Source of the DNA: Tolypocladium sp. Sup5 PDA-1
Taxonomy: Eukaryota; Ascomycota; Sordariomycetes; Hypocreales; Ophiocordycipitaceae
NCBI GenBank assembly: GCA_000750105.3
Contig: JPHH03000007.1
Span: 744,001-808,000, forward strand
DNA length: 64,000 nt
Direction: 5' to 3'
Positions 56,660 through 64,000 of this stretch are shown here, piece by piece; the first letter of the stretch is position 1, and every line of letters begins with the position of its first letter. The notes beneath the pieces are model-generated. The model was given only the letters and a program-made list of their open reading frames with translations. It was not told where the DNA came from and made no database searches. The position numbers and the translations under genes are program-made.

Positions 56660-57451
56660 GGTGCTCTGTGTGCGTGTTGTGGATTGTGAGGAGCCCATTG
56701 TCGGGAGAGCCGTCTTTTTTCATGAGTGACATGGACGGCGACGTCGACGGTGCATTTCTAAGCTGAATGGAGCCAATCACGCCACGCCAATCTCACGTGC
56801 GGTCGCCAGAGCTTGCGCACGTTATCGACGTCATTTGAATAAGCGGCCATGGGAGAGGAGATGCTCAATTTCAGAAAAGAGATCGAGCACAGCGGCCCAG
56901 ATCTATTCTGCAAGTCTCGAAGCATTAACGTTACGTTAGAGACTTCTCGGGCCGGTACATTGTCTCGCACATGCTGCATCGCAGCTTGGCACCTTTTCAC
57001 CACCGTCGCCGGCTTGCTACCTCCGGATCCAAGCTCAATGGGGCCAACAGATCCATCGATGCAGGGGTCATATGCGCTTTACTTCCAGCGGCCCCGTACG
57101 GCAGAGCTCCACATCGCCGTCCAGCTGCACGATGCGGAGCCAAGGAACGCGGACGGGCAACATTGGCACCCGGGGTCGCGCAGCTACGGAGATAGCACGA
57201 ATTGACACGGTCTCGATGCGCACAGAGCAGCAAATATTGGCACGTTGAGCATACATTTGCACCGAAGGCGCCAAGTGCGTGTAATAGAGAGCCCATCGAT
57301 GTCCGTTCTTGTCCGCGATTTGACGAGACAAGACTCGGAGGCCTGGAAATCCTCTATAAAAGGCTCTCTGGCGCCTCGACTCATATTCTCCAGTACCAAG
57401 ACTGAAGAGCAAGCTCGCGGACATCTACACACGCCGGGTTTAGCATCAACC
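56660..57451. other. Divergent intergenic region, COX17 / alpha/beta-hydrolase
   Basis: About 790 nt with no supportable gene; a TATAAAAG element lies at 57355-57362. Confidence 0.55.
57355..57362 (+). promoter_or_regulatory. TATA box, alpha/beta-hydrolase gene
   Basis: TATAAAAG about 90 nt before the start codon, a typical TATA position for an inducible fungal gene. Most housekeeping genes in this window lack one. Confidence 0.65.
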
Positions 57452-58654
57452 ATGACGATGCTTACCGTCGACGAGATCCGTGCCCTCGGGGAGGTCAACC
57501 CCGAGTTCAAACCTGTAAGTCTCGAGCTGCCAACTGAGTACTGTATATACTCTCATCGTTGGACACATCCTGATATAATGGGCACACGCCTGGCAATGCT
57601 CAGATCCTCGAGTCTGGCAATCCTCTGCTGGGAGGCTGGACCCATGACACGGACATCCCCGGCATCCGGCAGGTCATCAAGAAGATGCGCCAGGATCAAG
57701 TTAAGCCCGATCCGACTACGATGTCCTACACCGAGGAGGACATTGAGATGCCGCTCCGCGATGGCCTCAAGACGGCTGCCAGAGTTTACAGGCCTCGCCG
57801 AGTTCCCTCTGATGGCTGCCCTGGCATGGTCGTCTTCCACGGAGGCGGCTTCATGGTCGGCGACTTTGAGACAGAGGCGTGGCTTTGTGCCCTCTTCACC
57901 AAGCTCGGCGGCATCGCGGTCAATGTGGACTACAGGCACGCACCGGAGCACCCCTTTCCTGCGGCCATTCACGATGCCTTTGACGCGACAAACTGGGTCA
58001 GTGCCGTCTTGACGCCTCCATAGCTGCTCCAACTGACTGGAGCAGACTGCCAAAAATGCAAAGAGCCTAGGAATCGACCTGGGAAAGGGGTTCCTGATAG
58101 GAGGCGAGAGCTCTGGGGCGGACATGGCGCTGGTCGTCGCTCATCTCTGCCGCGACTCCAAAATGTCGCCGCCGCTGACGGGCATCTATGCACCAATGCC
58201 GGCAGGGGCGAGCGAAGAGACCGTTCCGGAAAAGTACAAGGACCGCTTCTTCAGCCTGGAGCAAAACTCGCGCGCGCCAATGCTCTACGCAGAGTCCATC
58301 GAGTTTATCCGCAGTAAGTAAGAGCACGTTGCCGATAGCACTTTCACGGGTAGCTGATGCGCATGTGACGCGGCAGAAATGTACAAGGCCGACCTGACGA
58401 GTCCCATGGCCCTGCCCATTGCCTTTGACCACACGGGCATCCCGAAGACGTATTTCCAGATCTGTGGCCTCGACCCGGTGCGAGACTGCGGTATGCTGCT
58501 GGAGCAGGTGCTCAAGGACGCTGGCGTGCAGACGAGGATGGACATTTACCCGGGACTGCCACATGCCTTCTGGGCTTTCTTCCCCCAGCTGACTCTGGCC
58601 AAGAAGCACGATCGAGACTCGGAGGAGGCGCTCAAGTGGCTCCTGGGAAAGTAG
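57452..58654 (+). CDS. Alpha/beta-hydrolase of the HSL/acetyl-esterase group, 333 aa
   Basis: Probable esterase/lipase. Four exons: 57452-57514, 57604-57996, 58046-58313 and 58377-58654. The oxyanion-hole motif HGGG (100-103), the DYRHAPEHPFPAAIHD block and the nucleophile elbow G172-E-S174-S-G176 (IGGESSGAD) place it in the hormone-sensitive-lipase-like family; the remaining triad members are probably D274 (GLDPVRD) and H304 (LPHAFW). No signal peptide, so probably cytosolic. Substrate unknown: fungal members include metabolite and xenobiotic esterases. A TATA box 90 nt upstream suggests regulated expression. A second in-frame ATG two codons downstream is an equally possible start. Confidence 0.9.
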
Positions 58655-59731
58655 GCAAATGGATGGCGCGTGGCTGGCCCAGGGTGATATTGCCACTTTC
58701 ACATGCTTCTGGCGTCGTGTACTAGATTTGTCGTCAATACCGCTCTGCTCAATTGAAGACGTCTGGAATTTGCAGGAATGATGTAATGGAAGCTCGTCTA
58801 ATACAGGTACCCGAAAGACAGCGGAAGTAGAGTCCAGCCGAGGGACCGCGCGGGTGCGTCGATTGTCACGAGATCTATGGTGAAGTTCAAGTGCCGACTG
58901 GTGCTGGCCAGGGGAGTCGAAACAACAGACGAGCAGGACGCGTCAGATACAGCATGACCACGCAGCTAGGCAGGCCAGTTTCAGCCCTGTGACGGCCTAA
59001 TCTCAGTGCAACGCAACGAAGGTGAGAGGACGCTGTGGAACGGCATCGGGAGGTGGACGGAGCTCCGAGTCGGGGGCGATTCAAGCCACGCGGCCCCTCT
59101 GGCGTGGCGTCACCACCCACCATCGAAATCAAAGCCCATCAACTGTGACTCAGCACCCAACAAAGCGTCAGTCGTTTCGTTCGCCTTGCTCGGGTGGCCT
59201 GTTGAAGCTGTTTCCCAGCAATCTCGACACGCGGATTGCGCAAATGGGCCTGAGCAACGCGCGGGGCCAGGCACAGAGCAGAGTCACACTCTCGCCCTCG
59301 ATGCATCCAGGACCCAGCGGTCCTGCACCCTCGGCCCTCGGGGCTCGCCATGACCGACTCTGCCAGGGAGGACGACGAACCGTGGGGCAGGGCCGCGTGG
59401 CGACGACTTGCCTGGCGCACCCTCTGTGTCGACGTTGACGAGGGCTAGGAGACGAGGGCCGGGTAGCTCTCCCGGCGTCTGGGCGATTCCACGGGGGCCC
59501 GGGAGGCGCAAGTGCGCCAGCCCTACTGCCTTGCACCTGGACGGTTGACGACGCTTTGGGATTGCCTGGCGGGATATGGCTTGACTTGCACGGCTATATA
59601 AACGTGCGCTTCGACGCCACGTTGATGGTCTTGCTCTCTCTTGTTCTGCAGAGAAGTTCCAAGCAACACCACCTTACCTACCTACCCACCTTACCTACTC
59701 CATCAATACTTGAACTTGACAAGAATCAAAC
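58655..59731. other. Intergenic region upstream of Hsp20 gene
   Basis: About 1.1 kb without a supportable gene; it ends with a TATA box (59595) and a leader of AC/CT-rich sequence. No canonical heat-shock element was found by eye. Confidence 0.55.
59595..59601 (+). promoter_or_regulatory. TATA box, Hsp20 gene
   Basis: TATATAA in GGCTATATAAACG, about 137 nt before the start codon, consistent with a strongly inducible stress gene. Confidence 0.7.
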
Positions 59732-60865
59732 ATGGCTTCCCAAGACCAGAACCGGGGCTCGATGCCCTTCTGGGAGTTCTTCCAGACCTTTGACCCAACC
59801 CGTGCCACTGGCCATGGCGTTGATCACAACGCCCCCCTGTTCCCCCAGTTCCCCGCCGGGTTCCCCTTTGGCGGCCCGGGCCATCGCGCACCCCCGGCCC
59901 CGCCGGGCCCTCCGGGGCCCTCGGGACCGGCACCTCCTCCGGCCGCCGCCTGGGACGCCGACTTTGAGTGGGGCCCGTGGTCCCACGACGACGAACACGG
60001 CGGCCACGGCTATGGTTACGGCTGGGGCGGCGGCCGTCGGGGCAGGCGTCACGGCTTCCGCGGCCATGGACACGACCACCATGGGCATGGACGCCGCCAC
60101 CGCGGTGACGGCAACGAAGACGAGGCTGCCGCTCCCGCCAACCAGGCCGAACGCGAGGTCAACAACGAAAAGGGGGAGTACTCCCCCGACACCATGGACG
60201 AGGACGTCCCCGATCCGGCCGAGGTGACCCCTGACGAGGACGAGGACGAGGACCCGCCTCCCCCGTATGGCCCTGGCCACCCTGGCCACCCTGGCCACGG
60301 CCACGGTCACGGTCGTCGAGGCCACGGACGCTGCCGTCGTGGCGGCCCGCGCCGAGGCGGCTTCGGGCACCGCGGCGGGCGCCACAACCCCCCGTTTGAC
60401 TTCCCCGGCATGATGCGCGGCGTCATGAACCACCCCTTCTTCCAGGGCCTCCGCGACCAGGCCCAGCGCTACGCCGGCCCGAACACCACCTCCGACGAGA
60501 GCAACACCTTCTCGCCGCCCGTCGACGTCTTCAACACAAAGGTCGCCTACGTCGTGCACGTGGCCCTCCCCGGCGCGCGCAAGGAGGACGTCGGCGTCAC
60601 CTGGAACCCGGACGCCGGCACGCTCGACGTCGCCGGCGTGGTGCACCGCCCTGGTGACGAGGTCTTCCTCGAGACGCTGGCGGCGGGCGAGCGCCGCGTC
60701 GGCCTGTTCGAGCGCAGCGTTGCGCTGCCGCCGGCGGGCGCGGACGACAAGGAGGACGTCGACGCCTTCCACATCACGGCCAAGATGGAGGACGGCATCC
60801 TTGTGGTTGTGGTGCCCAAGGTCGAGAAGGAGTGGACCGAGATTCGAAAGGTGGACATTGAGTAA
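59732..60865 (+). CDS. Hsp20/alpha-crystallin protein with His/Gly/Pro-rich insert, 377 aa
   Basis: ATP-independent holdase chaperone. Single exon. N-terminus MASQDQNRGSMPFWEFFQTF, then a Pro/Gly-rich region (50-75), an extremely His/Gly/Arg-rich stretch (about 85-130, e.g. HGHDHHGHGRRHRG), an acidic block (about 160-180, DEDEDED) and a second Gly/His/Pro/Arg-rich repeat (about 183-220, GHPGHPGHGHGHGRRG). The alpha-crystallin domain occupies about 260-370 (SPPVDVFNTKVAYVVHVALPGARKEDV, GTLDVAGVV, ERRVGLFERSVALP, KMEDGILVVVVPK). The usual C-terminal I-x-I motif is not obvious. At 377 aa it is about twice the size of ordinary small Hsps. The His-rich stretches could bind metal or drive phase separation (inference). 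Confidence 0.93.
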   Translation: MASQDQNRGSMPFWEFFQTFDPTRATGHGVDHNAPLFPQFPAGFPFGGPGHRAPPAPPGPPGPSGPAPPPAAAWDADFEWGPWSHDDEHGGHGYGYGWGGGRRGRRHGFRGHGHDHHGHGRRHRGDGNEDEAAAPANQAEREVNNEKGEYSPDTMDEDVPDPAEVTPDEDEDEDPPPPYGPGHPGHPGHGHGHGRRGHGRCRRGGPRRGGFGHRGGRHNPPFDFPGMMRGVMNHPFFQGLRDQAQRYAGPNTTSDESNTFSPPVDVFNTKVAYVVHVALPGARKEDVGVTWNPDAGTLDVAGVVHRPGDEVFLETLAAGERRVGLFERSVALPPAGADDKEDVDAFHITAKMEDGILVVVVPKVEKEWTEIRKVDIE

Positions 60866-61373
60866 TGACATGTCCTATGGAATTGAAGCGCCGTGTGGCA
60901 TGTGCCGGATGAGTTGATACCATGATCGATCGGTAATGAGCGCGTCGGAGGATATGGAACTATAGTTTGATCACAGAACGACATTAGTATAGAAAAAACA
61001 CTGTTGCTTGGATATTTCGACCCTGTCCCACGTGAAGTCATGAACACGCCCCCGTGCCACTGCCTACCATATCCCAAATAAACACCTCCCACAAGTGACA
61101 TACATCTACCATTCCGTCTTGCGCGTGTATCCCCTAATACGCCAGTGTATGCGAACCGCGCCCACGCCGTGGGAGTTGGCTGGCTTACTCCGCAGAGCTG
61201 ACCAACAGGGCCGGGGAGCTCAGGGTAGCACGTGTGGGCTAGACCACTTACACGCACATCCCCCAGGTATAAAAAGGCATGTGTGCACACATTCTCTCCC
61301 CCCCCCCCCTTTCTCTCCCTGGATATCCACACGGCTGAATACTGTGGTGTGTTGCGCATTCATACTCCCCGTC
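60866..61373. other. Intergenic region upstream of methyltransferase gene
   Basis: About 500 nt with no gene; contains a TATA box (61268) and a C12 run (61298-61309) in the leader. Confidence 0.6.
61268..61276 (+). promoter_or_regulatory. TATA box, METTL7-like gene
   Basis: TATAAAAAG about 100 nt before the start codon, followed by a CT-rich leader. Confidence 0.65.
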
Positions 61374-62356
61374 ATGGCTTGCACCTGGAAGGACCGCTTC
61401 AACAGCTACCTCGAGCCCATCGGGCCCCTGTCCGAGGCCGCAAAGGGTGAGCCCTCATCCGTCCCCCTGCCGTCTCTCTTATACCTGAGTGCCTGACCGA
61501 CACCTATGCCAGCGTTCTTCCCTAAGCTCTGGCAGAGTATCCGGGCAGACGGCTTCGGCGCCTTTACTCACCTCGCCGACGTACGGGACGCTGCCGTAGC
61601 AAGCTGGTTCCGCGGCCCAAGTACACCTCACCACACATCCCCCTTGATCACCCACACTCCGTGCTAACCACCTCCCCCAGGCGAGCATTTCCTCGAATTC
61701 GAAGCCAGGTCCGGCGTTCCCGCCCTCGTCGCCTCCGCGCGCGGCCTCGTCCTCGAGCTCGGCCCCGGCACGGGCAACCAGCTGCGCCGCTACGACGCCG
61801 CCGCCGTGACCTTCATCTACGGCGTCGAGCCGAACCGCCACTTCGCCTCGGACGTGCGCCGCGCCGCCGCGCGGGCCGGCCTGCAGGACAAGTACGAGCT
61901 CGTCCCCTGCGGTGTCGAGGACAGCGAGGCGCTCGCGCGGCGCGGCATCACCGAGGGCACGCTGGATACCGTGCTGAGCATCCAGGTCCTCTGCTCCGTG
62001 CCGCAGCCCGAGGCCGTGGCGAGGCAGCTGTATCGCCTGCTCAAGCCTGGCGGGAGGCTCATCTTCTGGGAGCACACGCGCAGCAGCGACGGCATCACCG
62101 CCGTGGTCCAAGGTAAACAAACATCCCAATGCTAGTCCACTGTCCAAGCGTGCTGTCGACGCTGACATGGAACACCGCATCAGGCCTCTGGAACTGGCTC
62201 TGGGCCCTGGCCATCGGCGGCTGCACCCTCAACCGCGACATCAAGGAGATGCTCCGCGAGGCAGGCGAGTGGGAAAACTTCGATAGCCTCCAGAGCGACG
62301 ACTCGCCGCAGAGACTCCTCCCCAGGACCTGGGGCCAGCTTGTCAAGAAGTCGTAA
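61374..62356 (+). CDS. METTL7-like class I SAM-dependent methyltransferase, 261 aa
   Basis: Four exons: 61374-61446, 61513-61620, 61681-62112 and 62184-62356. S-adenosylmethionine-binding motif I is LVLELGPGTGNQLRRYD (84-100), with the acidic post-I region GVEPN and motif IV-like DTVLSIQVLCSVPQPE, then YRLLKPGGRLIFWEH. This order and the GGC/GEWEN endings match the METTL7 (thiol/TMT1) group of eukaryotic methyltransferases, whose mammalian members methylate thiols at the ER and lipid droplets. Substrate in fungi is unknown. The N-terminal segment before motif I (LEPIGPLSEAAK ... AFFPKLWQSI) may be an amphipathic membrane helix. Start at 61374 follows the TATA box by 100 nt. Confidence 0.88.
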
Positions 62357-62730
62357 ACACGTCTGGAGCGAGCGAGCTTGGGTAGAAGGTATTGGACTTG
62401 ACACTACCGACTACCGGGTGCAAAAAGGACGGCTGCGCCTAAACCTATGCTATGGGTATATGCTAGAATGTTAGATCAGTATGTGTGTCTGTGTATGCGT
62501 GCCAATACGACGACATTCTCTCTCCCTTTCTCTGTTCGCCCAGATATGTATGCTGTGCAGGGTGGGGATAATAAAAACAAAGTACGGGCAAAAATGCAGC
62601 ATGGACCCGATCAAGTCCAACCCTTCCTCCAAGGCCCAGACATTCTAGTCCTCAAACAAACAAACGCCAGTTATCTCGACATAAGTCATAATCGCGGTGG
62701 CAGGCGAGCGAGCTCTGCCGAGGCGCTGGT
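62357..62730. other. Convergent intergenic spacer
   Basis: About 370 nt between converging stop codons; nothing supportable. Confidence 0.6.
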
Positions 62731-64000
62731 CTACTTGGCCAGCTCGCCAGCAATCTCTTCCCTGACGTGGCGGCACCACTTGAGGATGGCAGTCTCAAGG
62801 TCTTGCCACACTTGGGGCTCGCTGTTGTAGACGACGCCGAGCACGTCCACCTTGAGCAGCACCTCGAAGCGCAGCTCCGCAGCCTTGACCCAGTAGCGCA
62901 GGTTGTCGGCGCACCGGTACGGCTTCTGCGTGTCCGTGTGAAAGATCGGGATCGCGCCGAATCGTCGCCTAGACTTCTTCACGGCCGCGTTGTGCAACTT
63001 GACGAGGCGCAGCCCATTCTGCATGGCCAGGAGGAATGGGGTAGGTGCCTCTGTCGCCTCCGACACGGGCGTCCACTCTGGGAGCGGCTCCGCCTCCGGG
63101 TCCATGGACACGAGGAACGCCCTCTCCCGCTCATACTCCCGGTTGGACCAATCTCCGTCCAGCCAAGTCCAGCTTGCTCGCTCTGCCCTCTCCGCTGCCT
63201 CGATTGCCTGCTCCTTCTGGAGGATGCCAAAGACGCTACCGATCCAGCCGCTCATAGTCTTGATCTCGTCGTCTTTCATGCCCCCCTTGAAGCCTCGGGT
63301 TGCCATCTGCTTCAGCACCTCCATCACGGCCAGCAAGTCTGCCCGGATCTGCTTCTCTGACTTGATAGAATCTAGGCGGTCCGGCATTTCGTGCGCTGTG
63401 TAGTACATCTTGGCTGCCCTGATGGCGAGCGTAACGACATCGAGAATGTGCATGCCCTGCAGTTCATACCAGCCTTGGGAGTTCTCCTCGGGCATGTTGG
63501 GGTACTGCGGTGCCTCGGCCTCCTGTTGAAATGTGCCGGCCTTGCGCTCGTCGGCCTCTCCTAGCGCCTTCGCGGCCTCTTGTAGGGCGCTTTCCAGTTC
63601 CGCCTTCAGTTCTACTATCGTGGGTGGCTTCGGTACTTGCGGATCCTTGTGGTGGTATGTGCTCACGGTGGGCGGAAGCATACCTGGGTCAGACTCGGCG
63701 AAGCTGTCCTCGAAATATTCGTCATCCATATCCCCGAGTGGGGAAACGATGCCGCCGCCAGCCTCCAGTCCATTGGCACCCAGGTCGGGGCTGCTACCCA
63801 TGGATGCATAGGACGAGTCGACGTCCAGCCCGGCGATCATGGGAGCGGAGCTCGTCCCCTCCAAGACTGACAGATCCAGGGTCGCGCGCTGTTTCTGCTT
63901 CTTGCGCGCCAGCTGGCCCCCCTTGCCATCCAGGAGGCCGGTTCGAGCAAAGTAGTATTGCAGATGCGCAATGCTGCCCAGGCTCATGACGCTCTCGCGG
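62731..64000 (-). CDS. Conserved-looking fungal protein of unknown function, partial (5' end beyond window)
   Basis: Open from the right edge to a stop at 62731; at least 422 residues are visible. An internal ATG (63987, MSLGSIAHLQYYFARTG) may be the start, but the frame is still open upstream (RESV), so the gene is treated as incomplete. The first 140 residues are Ser/Pro/Asp-rich. A central helical region (LQGMHILDVVTLAIRAAKMYYT ... KQIRADLLAVMEVLKQMA) and a compact C-terminal domain (FGAIPIFHTDTQKPYRCADNLRYWVKAAELRFEVLLKVDVLGV ... WCRHVREEI) look ordered. No catalytic motif, signal or membrane segment recognised. No function assigned. Confidence 0.75.
   Translation of the reverse strand, partial: RESVMSLGSIAHLQYYFARTGLLDGKGGQLARKKQKQRATLDLSVLEGTSSAPMIAGLDVDSSYASMGSSPDLGANGLEAGGGIVSPLGDMDDEYFEDSFAESDPGMLPPTVSTYHHKDPQVPKPPTIVELKAELESALQEAAKALGEADERKAGTFQQEAEAPQYPNMPEENSQGWYELQGMHILDVVTLAIRAAKMYYTAHEMPDRLDSIKSEKQIRADLLAVMEVLKQMATRGFKGGMKDDEIKTMSGWIGSVFGILQKEQAIEAAERAERASWTWLDGDWSNREYERERAFLVSMDPEAEPLPEWTPVSEATEAPTPFLLAMQNGLRLVKLHNAAVKKSRRRFGAIPIFHTDTQKPYRCADNLRYWVKAAELRFEVLLKVDVLGVVYNSEPQVWQDLETAILKWCRHVREEIAGELAK

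Noticed and set aside
57515..57603. Possible frameshift in the hydrolase gene
   Set aside because: It is a normal 89-nt intron (GTAAGT...CTCAG); the joined frame gives a complete hydrolase.
59644..59661. TTC/GAA units near the Hsp20 start as a heat-shock element
   Set aside because: Spacing is wrong for alternating nGAAn units and the site lies downstream of the TATA box.
1..64000. CRISPR arrays, transposase or reverse-transcriptase genes, tRNA genes, secondary-metabolite cluster
   Set aside because: None seen by eye: no regular spaced repeats, no transposase or polyketide/NRPS motifs, no convincing tRNA B-box. A tRNAscan-SE run would be the decisive check for tRNAs.

Overview
The window is nuclear DNA from a filamentous ascomycete (Pezizomycotina), most likely a sordariomycete and possibly Hypocreales. 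The reasons are: short introns (about 47-150 nt) with GTRNGT donors and CTAAC/CTGAC/TACTAAT branch sites; two Zn(II)2Cys6 regulators with fungal transcription-factor domains; a GPI-type surface SOD-like protein; CT-rich 5' leaders; and genes on both strands with no operons. The placement within Sordariomycetes is inference from protein flavour, not a database result. No plasmid, virus, transposon or secondary-metabolite cluster is evident.

Layout, 0-20 kb: V-ATPase Vo subunit f (-, three short exons), secreted SOD-like protein (+), TPR-like conserved protein (+), Zn2Cys6 regulator 1 (-), Zn2Cys6 regulator 2 (+), SNF5-family chromatin remodelling subunit (-), secreted CAP/PR-1 protein (-), mitochondrial Zim17/Hep1 (+). 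20-34 kb: UTP20 (-, 2640 aa) head to head with a CwfJ-family splicing/debranching factor (+), then CDC25 phosphatase (-). 34-38 kb is a long stretch without a supportable gene. 38-50 kb: POL5 (+), 20S proteasome alpha-7 PRE10 (-), an unknown conserved protein (+), RanGAP RNA1 (-) head to head with cytochrome c1 CYT1 (+). 50-64 kb: Cys-rich zinc-binding-like protein (+), 26S proteasome ATPase RPT1 (-) head to head with chaperonin CCT4 (+), a small coiled-coil protein (+), COX17 (-), alpha/beta-hydrolase (+), an unusual Hsp20 (+), a METTL7-like methyltransferase (+), and a conserved protein running off the right edge (-).

Most genes are housekeeping: ribosome biogenesis (UTP20, POL5), mRNA processing (CwfJ), proteostasis (PRE10, RPT1, CCT4, Hsp20, Zim17), respiration (CYT1, COX17), vacuolar acidification (Vo f), nuclear transport (RNA1) and cell cycle (CDC25). 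They share location rather than one pathway. The most notable points are two proteasome genes whose first coding exon is only the ATG, a predicted copper-only SOD, a histidine/glycine-rich Hsp20, a 20-nt microexon inside a zinc cluster, and a dispersed family of TACGAGTA/TACGGAGTA palindromes noticed only between genes. All exon joins were worked out by hand from splice signals, reading-frame continuity and remembered family sequence; none was checked against transcripts.
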